Shown here: positions 46,587 through 55,793 of the stretch, piece by piece
Layout of the letters: every line of letters begins with the position of its first letter
Position numbering within the stretch: position 1 is the stretch's first letter
Source of the DNA: Croceibacterium xixiisoli
GTDB lineage: Bacteria; Pseudomonadota; Alphaproteobacteria; Sphingomonadales; Sphingomonadaceae
Length of the DNA: 64,000 bases
NCBI RefSeq assembly: GCF_009827305.1
Contig: NZ_WTYJ01000003.1
Span: 1 to 64,000, forward strand
Direction: 5' to 3'
The notes under the pieces: model-generated
What the model was told of the DNA's origin: nothing
Database searches by the model: none
What the model saw: only the letters and a program-made list of their open reading frames with translations
Position numbers and translations under genes: made by a program

Positions 46587-47552
46587 GTGACCAGCCAGAC
46601 ACGCAGCCCCTGGCGGCTGAATATCATCGGGCCATTCCTGCTGGTGGCGCTGATCTGGGGTTCGACCTGGTTCGTGATCAAGGATCAGCTGGGCGCGGTA
46701 CCGCCCAGCTGGTCGGTCGCCTATCGCTTCGTCTTTGCGGCGGTCGGCATGTTCGTGCTGGCCGTCTGGCGCGGGCAGGGGCGCTGGGGCGGGCTGCATC
46801 TACCGTGGCAGGGGCAATTGCTGGCTTTATGCATCGGAGCGGCGCAATTCTCGTTCAATTTCAACTTCGTCTATCGCGCCGAAGTGCATCTGACATCGGG
46901 CATCGTGGCGGTGCTGTTCGGCCTGCTGATGCTGCCCAATGCGCTGCTGGCGCGGATCTTCCTGGGCCAGCCGATCACCCGCCGCTTCCTCATCGGAACG
47001 GCGATCGGCGTCGCCGGGATCGCCATGCTGCTGCTGCATGAAGCGATGGAGGCGCCGCCGCATGGCCAGGTGGCGCGGGGCATTTTCTACGTGGCGATCG
47101 GGATCTTCGGCGCCTCTGCCGCCAATGTGCTGCAGGCCAGCGATACCGCCCGGCGCACGCCGATGCTTACCCTGCTGGCCTGGGCCATGGCCTGGGGCGC
47201 GCTCATAGATGTCATCTTCGCCTGGGCCACCGCCGGGCCGCCGGCATTCCCCGAATCGCCGCGCTATTGGGGCGGGGTGCTCTATCTCGGGCTGATCGGT
47301 TCGGTGGTCACCTTCCCGCTCTATTTCGGGCTGATCCGCGAACTCGGCGCCGGGCGTGCGGCCTACAATGGCGTGCTGGTGCCGGTGGTCGCGATGGTGC
47401 TGTCGACCCTGTTCGAAGGCTATCGCTGGTCCGCGCTGGCGGCAGGCGGGGCGGTGCTGGCGATTGCCGGCCTGCTGGTGGCGCTGCGCGGCCGGACCGC
47501 GCCTCAACCGGCGGCAGAGGCGGAAAGCACGGCCCGCAACCCCGCGCGATAA
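46587..47552 (+). CDS. DMT-superfamily (EamA) transporter
   Basis: A 321-residue membrane protein with ten helices and two EamA repeats: LLVALIWGSTWFVIKDQLGA, PPSWSVAYRFVFAAVGMFVL in the first; GIFYVAIGIFGASAANVLQAS and YLGLIGSVVTFPLYFGLIRE in the second. Such carriers export metabolites or amino acids. The start is GTG at 46587, 1 base after the threonine aldolase stop, giving a coupled pair. The 3' end overlaps the convergent SDR gene by 49 bases. Confidence 0.9.
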   Translation: MTSQTRSPWRLNIIGPFLLVALIWGSTWFVIKDQLGAVPPSWSVAYRFVFAAVGMFVLAVWRGQGRWGGLHLPWQGQLLALCIGAAQFSFNFNFVYRAEVHLTSGIVAVLFGLLMLPNALLARIFLGQPITRRFLIGTAIGVAGIAMLLLHEAMEAPPHGQVARGIFYVAIGIFGASAANVLQASDTARRTPMLTLLAWAMAWGALIDVIFAWATAGPPAFPESPRYWGGVLYLGLIGSVVTFPLYFGLIRELGAGRAAYNGVLVPVVAMVLSTLFEGYRWSALAAGGAVLAIAGLLVALRGRTAPQPAAEAESTARNPAR

Positions 47553-48304
47553 TTGGCGTGGCGCGGCTGCCAGCCCATCACGCGGCGGGCCTTGCCATTG
47601 GAAATGCGGCGATTTTCGCCATAGAAAGCGCGTGCCGCCGGCGATAATCCGGCCTGATCCAGCGATTGCAGTTCCGGCAGCGGCAGGCCCAGCAGGCGGC
47701 AAGCTTCGGCGATGACATCGTTCTGGCTGGCGGGCAGATCATCCGCCAGATTGTAGGCGCTGGCCGGTGCGTCGAAACCGGCGATCACCCCGCTGGCGAT
47801 ATCGTCCACATGCACGCGGCTGAAAATCTGCCCGGGCAGATCGATTCGATGCGCGCGGCCCTGCGTCACCCGGTCCAGTGCCGAACGGCCCGGCCCATAA
47901 ATCCCCGGCAGGCGAAACACCCTGGCGCCCAGATCCAGCCAGGCGGCATCGGCCTGCGCGCGCAGGCTGCGCCGGCCGGTACCGATCGGGGCGGTTTCAT
48001 CGACCCAGGCCCCGCCGGTGTCGCCATAGACCCCGGTGGACGACAGATAGCCGATCCATTTGCCCGATCCGGCCAGCATCGCGCCATAGCGTTCCAGCAC
48101 CGGATCCTGCCCCGCTTCGGCGTCGGGCGGCACGGACGACAGCACATGGGTGGCCGTGGCGATGGCGGCCTGTACGGCATCGTCGTCGTCGAAGGGGACA
48201 TCGCCCGCGCTGCCGGTCGCGCTGGTTTTCCAGCCCCGCGCCTCTATCGCCAGCTTGACGGCTTGCGCGCTATAGCCGAGTCCGAAAATGAACAAATGCG
48301 CCAT
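47504..48304 (-). CDS. NAD(P)-binding epimerase-like SDR (YeeZ-type)
   Basis: A 266-residue extended SDR. The N-terminal FIFGLGYSAQAVKLAIEARGW is a glycine-rich nucleotide-binding turn, YLSSTGVYGDTGGAWVDET holds the STGVYG motif, RVFRLPGIYGPGRSALD and FSRVHVDDIASGVIAG follow. It resembles YeeZ/atypical NAD-dependent epimerases with unknown substrate. The start at 48304 precedes the Rossmann turn. Divergent from pepN and tail-to-tail overlapping with the exporter gene. Confidence 0.86.
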   Translation of the reverse strand: MAHLFIFGLGYSAQAVKLAIEARGWKTSATGSAGDVPFDDDDAVQAAIATATHVLSSVPPDAEAGQDPVLERYGAMLAGSGKWIGYLSSTGVYGDTGGAWVDETAPIGTGRRSLRAQADAAWLDLGARVFRLPGIYGPGRSALDRVTQGRAHRIDLPGQIFSRVHVDDIASGVIAGFDAPASAYNLADDLPASQNDVIAEACRLLGLPLPELQSLDQAGLSPAARAFYGENRRISNGKARRVMGWQPRHANYRAGLRAVLSASAAG

Positions 48305-48352
48305 CCGGTTGTTGTAGCGGCAATTGCCCCGGCGCAAACCCCGGAACGGACC

Positions 48353-50983
48353 ATGGACGCAGCACGCACAGTTTCAGCCCCCGAAAACGCCACCAAGCCG
48401 GCCGATCCGCCGATCATTCGCCGGGAAGACTACCGGCCGTTCGACTGGGCCGTGCCGGAGGTCGCGCTGGATTTCACCCTGGGGCTGCAGGCAACGCAGG
48501 TGCGCGCCAGGCTGAGCCTGCGGCGGAACGAAGGCGTGACTGCAGACCGTATTCGACTGAATGGTGATGGACTGACCCCGGTGGCGGTGAAGGTGGACGG
48601 GGAAGCGTCCAACAGCTGGGCCATGGATGGCAGCGATCTGATCATCGCGCTAAACGGCGACATGCATGAGGTGGAAATCACCACCGCCATCAACCCGGCC
48701 GCGAACAGCCAGCTGATGGGGCTCTATGCCTCCAACGGCATGCTCTGCACCCAGTGCGAGGCGGAAGGGTTCCGGCGGATCACCTTCTTCCCCGACCGGC
48801 CCGATGTGCTGTCCACCTATCGCGTGCACATGTCAGGCGACAAGACGCAGTTCCCGGTGTTGCTGTCCAATGGCAATTGCACCGCCAAAGGCGAAGCCGC
48901 CGATGGTACACATTGGGCAGAATGGCACGATCCCTGGCCCAAGCCGGCCTACCTCTTCGCGCTGGTCGCAGGTGAACTGGTAGCCCGGCACGACCAGTTC
49001 ACCACCATGAACGACCGCGTGGTCGATCTAGGGATCTGGGTCCGTCCGGGCGATCTCGACCGCACTGAACATGCGATGGAATCGCTCAAGCGCAGCATGA
49101 AATGGGATGAGGACGCATTCGGCCGCGAATATGATCTCGACCTGTTCAACATCGTCGCGGTCAGCGATTTCAACATGGGGGCGATGGAAAACAAAGGTCT
49201 CAACGTCTTCAACACCAAATATGTGCTGGCCGATGCGGAAACCGCCACCGACGGCGACTACGACGCGATCGAGGGGGTGATTGGCCACGAATATTTCCAC
49301 AATTGGTCGGGCAATCGCATCACCTGCCGGGACTGGTTCCAGCTGAGCCTGAAGGAAGGCTTCACCGTGCTGCGTGACCAGCTGTTCAGCCAGGATATGG
49401 GCTCCGAACCGGTCAAGCGGATAGAAGATGTGCGCGTGCTGCGTTCGGCGCAGTTTCCGGAAGACAGCGGGCCGCTGGCCCATCCGATCCGGCCCGATGC
49501 CTATCGGGAAATTTCCAACTTCTACACCGCGACGGTTTATAACAAGGGGGCCGAAGTCATCCGCATGATGCGCAGCATCGTCGGCCCCGAACGGTTCCGC
49601 GCCGGTTGTGATCTCTATTTCGAACGCCACGATGGCGAAGCCGCCACGTGTGAGGATTTCGTCCGCGCGATCGAAGACGGGGCCAAGATCGATCTGACGC
49701 TGTTCCGCCGCTGGTACTCGCAGGCCGGCACGCCGAAAGTGACCGTGCGGCTGGAACAGGATGGCGATGCCGCCGTGCTGCATCTGGCGCAACAGGTGCC
49801 GGCAACGCCGGGTCAGCCGGACAAGCAGCCCATGCCGGTGCCGTTGCGGATCGCGCTGTTCGACCGCGCCAGCGGCACCCATGCCGGCGAACGGCTGATC
49901 GTGCTGGAAGACGGATCCGCCAGTTTCCGCTTCGAAGGTTTTGCAGAGCGGCCGATTCTCTCGCTCAATCGCGGTTTCACGGCGCCGGTTTCGATCGATC
50001 GCGACGTTGCGCGGGAAGATCTGGAATTCCTCGCCGCGCATGATGATGATCCCTTCGCCCGTTATGAAGCGATGCAGGATCTGGTGGTCGGCCATCTGAC
50101 GGCGGCAGCCGATGGCCGGCTGGCAGAGGGCGATCGCCCCGGGCAGCGGGCGGCCATCGGCCGGGCGCTGGGCGGCGTTCTGGCCGATGCCGGCCTGGAC
50201 GATCTGATGCGCGGGGAACTGATGATCCTGCCCAGCCAGACCTATCTGGCCGAACAGCTGGCAACATCCGATCCGGCGGCGATCCATGCCGAACGCGAAG
50301 GGCTCAAGGCCTGGCTTGGGCATGAACTGCAGGACGCGCTGCTGGCAATGCATGCCCGGGCCAGCGCCGTGCCCTTCAGCCTGGATGCAGAGGCGCGCGG
50401 CGCACGCAAGGTCAAGACCCAGGCGCTGGTCTATCTGGCTGCTGCGGCGCCGGACCGCGCGGCCGAACTGGCTGCCGAACAATATGATTCGGCGGACAAT
50501 ATGACCGACCGGCAGGGCGCTCTGATGGTGCTGACTGGCCTCGAAAGCCCGCATCGCACGCACAAGCTGATCGATTTCTACAACCGCTATCGCGACAATC
50601 CGCTCGTGATCGACAAATGGTTCGCGCTGCAGGCGCAGTCGCTCCACCCGCAGGCGATCGAACATGTAAAGGCCCTGGCGCTGCATCCGGATTTCACCCT
50701 GCGCAATCCGAATCGCGTCCGTTCGCTCTACATGGCCTTTGCCGCCAATCCGCATGCCTTCCACAAGCCCGATGGCGAAGGGTACCGACTGATCGCCGAT
50801 CTGATATTGGCGCTGGACCCGATCAATCCGCAGACGGCGGCCCGCTTCGTGCCGCCTCTGGGCCGCTGGCGCCGGTTCGATGCCGCCCGCGCCGCGCTGA
50901 TGCGCGGGGAACTGGAACGGGTGGCCGCCGCTGAAAAGCTGTCGCGCGATACCTTCGAACAGGTGGAACGCAGCCTTGGCTGA
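48353..50983 (+). CDS. pepN: Aminopeptidase N
   Basis: An 876-residue M1-family zinc aminopeptidase of E. coli PepN type and length. The substrate motif GAMENKGLNVFN is near residue 276, and the zinc site HEYFHNW near 312 is followed 18 residues on by the Glu in LKEGFTVLRDQLF. The C-terminus has the large helical domain (DPINPQTAARFV, RFDAARAALMRGELERV). It removes N-terminal residues in peptide turnover in the cytoplasm. Its stop overlaps pgeF by 8 bases. Confidence 0.97.
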   Translation: MDAARTVSAPENATKPADPPIIRREDYRPFDWAVPEVALDFTLGLQATQVRARLSLRRNEGVTADRIRLNGDGLTPVAVKVDGEASNSWAMDGSDLIIALNGDMHEVEITTAINPAANSQLMGLYASNGMLCTQCEAEGFRRITFFPDRPDVLSTYRVHMSGDKTQFPVLLSNGNCTAKGEAADGTHWAEWHDPWPKPAYLFALVAGELVARHDQFTTMNDRVVDLGIWVRPGDLDRTEHAMESLKRSMKWDEDAFGREYDLDLFNIVAVSDFNMGAMENKGLNVFNTKYVLADAETATDGDYDAIEGVIGHEYFHNWSGNRITCRDWFQLSLKEGFTVLRDQLFSQDMGSEPVKRIEDVRVLRSAQFPEDSGPLAHPIRPDAYREISNFYTATVYNKGAEVIRMMRSIVGPERFRAGCDLYFERHDGEAATCEDFVRAIEDGAKIDLTLFRRWYSQAGTPKVTVRLEQDGDAAVLHLAQQVPATPGQPDKQPMPVPLRIALFDRASGTHAGERLIVLEDGSASFRFEGFAERPILSLNRGFTAPVSIDRDVAREDLEFLAAHDDDPFARYEAMQDLVVGHLTAAADGRLAEGDRPGQRAAIGRALGGVLADAGLDDLMRGELMILPSQTYLAEQLATSDPAAIHAEREGLKAWLGHELQDALLAMHARASAVPFSLDAEARGARKVKTQALVYLAAAAPDRAAELAAEQYDSADNMTDRQGALMVLTGLESPHRTHKLIDFYNRYRDNPLVIDKWFALQAQSLHPQAIEHVKALALHPDFTLRNPNRVRSLYMAFAANPHAFHKPDGEGYRLIADLILALDPINPQTAARFVPPLGRWRRFDAARAALMRGELERVAAAEKLSRDTFEQVERSLG

Positions 50984-51746
50984 GGGTGCTGATCAACCTG
51001 TGGAGGTGATCCGCGCGTCGTTGCTGGCCGGGTTGCCGCATGGCTTCCTCGGCCGGCGGGGCGGCGTGTCGACGGGCGAAGCGGCCGGGCTGAATATCGG
51101 CCTGGGGGCAGAGGATGAACCGGCATCGGTGGCGGAAAACCGCCGCCGGGCCGTGGCGGCGGTGATGCCCGGCGCGCAGCTCGTTACCGTCTATCAGGTC
51201 CATTCACCCGATGCAGTGGTGGCACAGCCCGGCTGGCCGGATGCGGATCGTCCGCGCGCCGATGCGCTGGTTACCGATCGTCCCGGCCTGCTGCTGGGCG
51301 TCGTCACCGCCGATTGCGCGCCGGTGTTGCTGGCAGACCACAGTGCCGGGGTCGTCGGCGCGGCCCATGCCGGCTGGCGCGGGGCGTTTGGCGGCGTGGT
51401 CGAACAGACCGTGGCCGCAATGGAGCGGCTGGGTGCAAGGGCAGACAGGATCGTGGCGGCCATCGGCCCAGCGATCGCGCAGCCCAGCTATGAAGTCGAT
51501 GATGGCTTCCGCGCGCAGTTCACCGCCGGGGACGGGCAGTTTTTCGCCCCTGGCCGCTCGGATCACTGGCAGTTCGACCTGGAATCCTATGTTGCGGCGC
51601 GGCTGACGAATTCCGGTGTCGGGCAGGTGGAAAAGCTCGGGCTCGATACCTATGTCGATCCCACGCGGTTCTTTTCCTATCGTCGCGCCACGCACCGGGC
51701 AGAGGCGACCTACGGGCGCCAGTTCTCCCTCATCGGGCTCGCCTGA
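50976..51746 (+). CDS. pgeF: Peptidoglycan editing factor PgeF / multicopper polyphenol oxidase-like (YfiH family)
   Basis: A 256-residue protein of the YfiH/PgeF family (DUF152). It has the family's metal-site blocks: VYQVHSPDAVV, VTADCAPVLLAD and GAAHAGWRGAFGGVVE, and the late GPAIAQPSYEVDDGFRAQF. PgeF removes mis-incorporated Ser from muropeptides; earlier names include laccase domain protein. It overlaps the end of pepN. Confidence 0.92.
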   Translation: MAEGADQPVEVIRASLLAGLPHGFLGRRGGVSTGEAAGLNIGLGAEDEPASVAENRRRAVAAVMPGAQLVTVYQVHSPDAVVAQPGWPDADRPRADALVTDRPGLLLGVVTADCAPVLLADHSAGVVGAAHAGWRGAFGGVVEQTVAAMERLGARADRIVAAIGPAIAQPSYEVDDGFRAQFTAGDGQFFAPGRSDHWQFDLESYVAARLTNSGVGQVEKLGLDTYVDPTRFFSYRRATHRAEATYGRQFSLIGLA

Positions 51747-51792
51747 AGGGGCGAATCCGTCACACTGCGGCAAAATCGCGCCAAAATGCCTG

Positions 51793-51821
51793 TTGGCATG
51801 TGGAACATGCTCGTCTATCAG
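51793..51821 (+). promoter_or_regulatory. Candidate promoter of petABC
   Basis: TTGGCA (5 of 6 to the -35 consensus), a 17-base spacer and TATCAG (4 of 6 to -10). An inverted repeat GCATGT-GGA-ACATGC (51796-51810) overlaps the -35 region. The Rieske start codon is at 51934, so the leader would be about 105 bases. Confidence 0.4.
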
Positions 51822-51933
51822 CCCGGCCAAGTCGCCGCCCTCGGGGGCTCCTTTCGGCGTGCGACAGGTCGGTATTCTTCGGCTTCGTGCAGGGCATTTA
51901 TTGCTCCGCGTAGCCCGCAGGCAAGGCAAGGCA

Positions 51934-52503
51934 ATGGCAACCACGACAGGCACCGCGGAACCCGAAGCGCTGGCTGAAGGGGAAGGCGTGCGTCGGCGCG
52001 ACTTCATCAACATCGCGGCAGTAAGTGCAGCAGGCATTGGTGGCGTCGCCACGCTTGTTCCGCTGATCAGCCAGATGGCCCCTTCGAAGGACGTTCTGGC
52101 GGAATCCACCACAGAGCTGGATCTTTCGGCAATCGAACCCGGGCAGGCGATCAAGGCGGTTTTCCGCAAGCAGCCCGTATTTGTGCGCAATCTGACCCCG
52201 AAGGAAATTCAGGAGGCCAATGCGGTCCCGGTTTCCTCGCTGCGCGATCCGCAGACTCTGGCTGAACGCACCAAGGAAGGCCATGAAAACTGGCTGGTGA
52301 CAATGGGTGTCTGCACCCATCTGGGCTGCGTGCCGCTGGGCGCGGGCGAAGGCGAAAACCGCGGTGAATTCGGCGGCTATTTTTGCCCCTGCCACGGTTC
52401 GCATTACGATACGGCCGCGCGCATCCGGAAAGGTCCGGCGCCGACCAATCTCGTGGTTCCCGATTATACATTCAACTCCGATACCGTCATCGTGATCGGC
52501 TGA
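51934..52503 (+). CDS. petA: Ubiquinol-cytochrome c reductase Rieske iron-sulfur subunit
   Basis: A 189-residue bc1 subunit. The N-terminus has [26 protein letters not shown], a Tat-type signal that stays as the membrane anchor. The 2Fe-2S ligands are in [10 protein letters not shown] and CPCHGSHYD. It moves electrons from ubiquinol to cytochrome c1 in the inner membrane. First gene of petABC. Confidence 0.97.
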   Translation: MATTTGTAEPEALAEGEGVRRRDFINIAAVSAAGIGGVATLVPLISQMAPSKDVLAESTTELDLSAIEPGQAIKAVFRKQPVFVRNLTPKEIQEANAVPVSSLRDPQTLAERTKEGHENWLVTMGVCTHLGCVPLGAGEGENRGEFGGYFCPCHGSHYDTAARIRKGPAPTNLVVPDYTFNSDTVIVIG

Positions 52504-52520
52504 GGCGAGAGAGACGCACA

Positions 52521-53813
52521 ATGAGCTTCCCCTGGGCCAAGCATTACGAACCCAAAGCGCCGCTGATGCGCTGGCTGGACGAAAAACTGCCGCTGCCGCG
52601 GCTGGTCTATAATTCGATCGGCGCTGGCTATCCGGTGCCGCGCAATCTGAACTACGCATGGAATTTCGGCGTTCTGGCCGGTTTCTGCCTGGTTCTGCAG
52701 ATCGTCACCGGCGTGATTCTGGCGATGCATTATGCCGCCAATGCTGGTGTGGCGTTCGATTCCGTCGAACACATCATGCGCGATGTGAACTGGGGCTGGC
52801 TGCTGCGTTATGCGCACGCCAACGGCGCCAGCTTCTTCTTCGTGGTGATCTACATCCACATCTTCCGCGGGTTCTTCTATTCGTCCTACAAGGCGCCGCG
52901 CGAAATGGTGTGGCTGCTGGGCGTGGTGATCTTCCTGCTGATGATGGCCACCGCCTTCATGGGCTATGTGCTTCCCTGGGGCCAGATGAGCTTCTGGGGT
53001 GCCAAGGTGATCACCGGCCTGTTCGGCGCGATTCCGCTGGTCGGCGAATCGATCCAGGTGTGGCTGCTGGGCGGCTATGCGCCTGACAATGCCGCGCTGA
53101 ATCGCTTCTTCAGCCTGCACTTCCTGCTGCCCTTCGTGATTGCCGGTGTTGTCATCCTGCACATCTGGGCGCTGCACATCCCCGGTTCGTCCAACCCGAC
53201 CGGCGTGGAAGTGAAGAGCGAAAGCGACACCATCCCGTTCCACCCGTATTACACCGCCAAGGATGGTTTCGGGCTGGGCGTGGCGCTGATCCTGTACTTC
53301 ACCTTCGTGTTCTACCTGCCGAACGCGCTGGGCCATGCCGATAATTACATCCCGGCAAACCCGCTTTCGACCCCGGCGCACATCGTTCCGGAATGGTACT
53401 TCTGGCCGTTCTACGCGATCCTGCGTGCCTTCACCGCAGACTTCATCCTGCCGGCGAAGCTGTGGGGCGTGCTGGCCATGTTCGCCGCGATCCTGGTGTG
53501 GTTCTTCCTGCCCTGGCTGGACAAGTCGCCGGTGCGTTCGGGCCATTACCGCCCGCTGTTCCGGAAGTTCTTCTGGTTTGGCCTGATCCCGGCGATGTTG
53601 GTGTTGTTCTATTGCGGCGGCGCCGCAGCGGAAGAACCCTATGTCATGATCAGCCAGATCGCGACCGCCTACTACTTCCTGCACTTCCTCGTGATTCTTC
53701 CGATCATTTCCTCGATCGAGAAGCCGGAGCCGCTGCCTTTCTCGATCACCGAGGCTGTGCTGGGCACCGACACGCAGGCTGTGTTGAGCGACAACACGAC
53801 GCCGGCCAATTGA
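52521..53813 (+). CDS. petB: Ubiquinol-cytochrome c reductase cytochrome b
   Basis: A 430-residue membrane protein with eight helices. The four haem-ligand His are in helices B and D ([12 protein letters not shown] region, [43 protein letters not shown]). The Qo-site motif [13 protein letters not shown] is present, as is [19 protein letters not shown]. It oxidises and reduces quinones in the Q-cycle. It follows petA by 17 bases and precedes petC by 29. Confidence 0.98.
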   Translation: MSFPWAKHYEPKAPLMRWLDEKLPLPRLVYNSIGAGYPVPRNLNYAWNFGVLAGFCLVLQIVTGVILAMHYAANAGVAFDSVEHIMRDVNWGWLLRYAHANGASFFFVVIYIHIFRGFFYSSYKAPREMVWLLGVVIFLLMMATAFMGYVLPWGQMSFWGAKVITGLFGAIPLVGESIQVWLLGGYAPDNAALNRFFSLHFLLPFVIAGVVILHIWALHIPGSSNPTGVEVKSESDTIPFHPYYTAKDGFGLGVALILYFTFVFYLPNALGHADNYIPANPLSTPAHIVPEWYFWPFYAILRAFTADFILPAKLWGVLAMFAAILVWFFLPWLDKSPVRSGHYRPLFRKFFWFGLIPAMLVLFYCGGAAAEEPYVMISQIATAYYFLHFLVILPIISSIEKPEPLPFSITEAVLGTDTQAVLSDNTTPAN

Positions 53814-53842
53814 GCGCGCTGGACTAAGGAAAGACGCAAGCA

Positions 53843-54694
53843 ATGACCCGGCTAATTGGGATCCTCGTCGGCCTCGGCTTCACATTCGTGGTGCTGCTGG
53901 CATTCGTGATGGGCGCCTTCACATGGGCGACAGAAGAAGTGGCAGAAACGGCTGAGCACGCCTTCCACAAGCCCGCCGAACCGCTGAAACTGGCCAGCAA
54001 TGGCCCGTTCGGCAAGTTTGACCGTCAGCAGTTGCAGCGCGGCTATCAGGTGTACAAGGAAGTGTGCGCCGCTTGCCATTCGATGCATCTGCTGTCGTTC
54101 CGCAACCTGACCGAAATCGGTTACTCGGAAGCCCAGGTGAAGGCGGAAGCTGCCAGCTGGACCGTTCCGGGCATCGATCCGAACACGGGTGAAGCCAACA
54201 CGCGTCCGGGTATCCCGACGGATCGCTTTCCTTCGCCCTATCCGAACGAGACGGCGGCACGTGCAGCGAACAACAACGCCAACCCGCCGGATCTGTCGCT
54301 GATCACCAAGGCGCGTCCGCATGGTCCGGAATATCTGCACTCGCTGCTGACGGGCTATCAGGAACAGCCGGCAGAACTGCTGGAAAAGTTCCCGGAAGCG
54401 AAGACCGGCGTGGGGCTGTACTACAACCCCTATTTCGCGAACCTCAACATCGCGATGCCGCCGCCGCTGTCGACCGATGGTCAGGTAACCTATGCCGACG
54501 GTACCGAAGCGACGATCAACCAGATGTCGACCGACGTGACCGCATTCCTGGTGTGGACCGCCGAACCGACGCTGGAAAAGCGCAATCAGACTGGCTGGCC
54601 GGTGCTCGGCTTCCTGATCTTCGCCACCGTGCTGGCATGGTTCGCGAAGAAGCAGGTCTGGGCCGATCTGAAGCCTCGCAAGCAGAAAACCTGA
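53843..54694 (+). CDS. petC: Ubiquinol-cytochrome c reductase cytochrome c1
   Basis: A 283-residue c-type cytochrome. The N-terminal hydrophobic stretch is a signal peptide or anchor (residues 4-28). Haem attaches at CAACH, residues 75-79, and the axial Met lies in NIAMPPPLS. A C-terminal helix (PVLGFLIFATVLAWFAKKQVW) anchors the protein in the inner membrane. Its TGA overlaps an ATG by one base (TGATG), and apt follows. Confidence 0.97.
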   Translation: MTRLIGILVGLGFTFVVLLAFVMGAFTWATEEVAETAEHAFHKPAEPLKLASNGPFGKFDRQQLQRGYQVYKEVCAACHSMHLLSFRNLTEIGYSEAQVKAEAASWTVPGIDPNTGEANTRPGIPTDRFPSPYPNETAARAANNNANPPDLSLITKARPHGPEYLHSLLTGYQEQPAELLEKFPEAKTGVGLYYNPYFANLNIAMPPPLSTDGQVTYADGTEATINQMSTDVTAFLVWTAEPTLEKRNQTGWPVLGFLIFATVLAWFAKKQVWADLKPRKQKT

Positions 54695-54701
54695 TGGAAG
54701 A

Positions 54702-54750
54702 CCCCCTGTACAGGGGGCCCCAACCGAGCGGCGGGGGTCTGATGACCCCC
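54702..54750 (+). promoter_or_regulatory. Two perfect hairpins at the petC-apt junction covering the apt start
   Basis: Hairpin 1 is the 16-bp palindrome CCCCCTGTACAGGGGG (54702-54717). Hairpin 2 is GGGGGTC-TGAT-GACCCCC (54733-54750), with the likely apt start codon (54742) in and beside its loop and the purine-rich G run, the only ribosome binding site, in its 5' arm. The region could gate translation of apt or end petABC messages. Confidence 0.55.
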
Positions 54751-55278
54751 GCCGAACTCGTGTCTGTGATCCGGACCATTCCGGATTTTCCCAAGCCCGG
54801 GATCGTCTTCCGCGATATCACCACGCTGATTGCCAATGGCCCGGCGCTGTCGGCCACCATTGCCCATCTCGCGGCGCTTGCCGGACGGATCGGCGTCGAA
54901 ACCATCGCTGCGGTAGAGGCGCGAGGATTCATCATCGGCGCCGCACTGGCCAATCAACTCTGTTGTGGGCTGATCCCTTTGCGCAAGCCAGGCAAATTGC
55001 CGGTTCCCACGGTCGGGGTCGATTATTCTCTCGAATATGGAACGGCCAGGCTGGAACTTGACCCCGGCATGATGAGGCCGGGGCAGCGGGTGCTGCTGGT
55101 TGATGATCTGATCGCCACCGGTGGCACTGCCCTGGCAGGCCTCGAACTGCTGCGCGGCACAGGGGCGAGCGTCGATCACGCATTGTTTGTCGTGGATTTG
55201 CCGGATCTCGGCGGCGCCGATGCGCTGCGCCATGCCGGCGTAGAGGTGGCTTCGCTGATGAGCTTCCCTGGCCACTGA
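54742..55278 (+). CDS. apt: Adenine phosphoribosyltransferase
   Basis: A 178-residue type I phosphoribosyltransferase. The N-terminus ELVSVIRTIPDFPKPGIVFRDIT matches APT; the PRPP-binding motif is VLLVDDLIATGGTALAG (near residue 118), and EARGFIIGAALA and RKPGKLP are also typical. It salvages adenine to AMP. The start at 54742 fits the family length; an in-frame ATG at 54694, overlapping the petC stop, would add 16 residues. Confidence 0.92.
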   Translation: MTPAELVSVIRTIPDFPKPGIVFRDITTLIANGPALSATIAHLAALAGRIGVETIAAVEARGFIIGAALANQLCCGLIPLRKPGKLPVPTVGVDYSLEYGTARLELDPGMMRPGQRVLLVDDLIATGGTALAGLELLRGTGASVDHALFVVDLPDLGGADALRHAGVEVASLMSFPGH

Positions 55279-55380
55279 CTCGCTTGTTGTGGCGCGGCAG
55301 GCCGGCAGGCCGCAACAAAGCTTGACGGAACAGTATTTCCGATGGCAAGCGGGCCGCTCACCACCATGCGCGGTTGTCTC

Positions 55381-55454
<74 letters not shown>

Positions 55455-55793
55455 GACATTCTTCCGATTCTCTAATATTTTTTCGCTGCTTGCGGATCCA
55501 TGGGGTGGAATGCCGGATTCCTGGAACGGCTGCTTCAGCGAGAGGTTGTCGGGGGCAACCTCCGTGCATCCCTGAGGCATCTCCATTGAGCCCATCGAGC
55601 CAGTACCCACGCCGTCAGCGGCAGAGGAGATCCCTGACGATAGAGTGGCAAGATGGTGGTAGCGTCGAACGCACATGCCCCTTCCGCATGGCTGTATAAC
55701 CGATCGCACATTCCATAGACACCAAAATGGACTGATCTGCGGCTTCGCGCCCAGTCACCACTCACCACTCGACCAGCATCAACAGGTAATGAC
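55455..55793. other. Intergenic stretch between tRNA-Gly and the bestrophin gene
   Basis: No convincing gene. A T-run (55478-55483) lies soon after the tRNA without a stem before it. Two small hairpins are seen, GGAAT/ATTCC (55508-55522) and GAGGTTG/CAACCTC (55542-55562). The promoter for the bestrophin-family gene should be in the last 100 bases but is not obvious. Confidence 0.5.
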
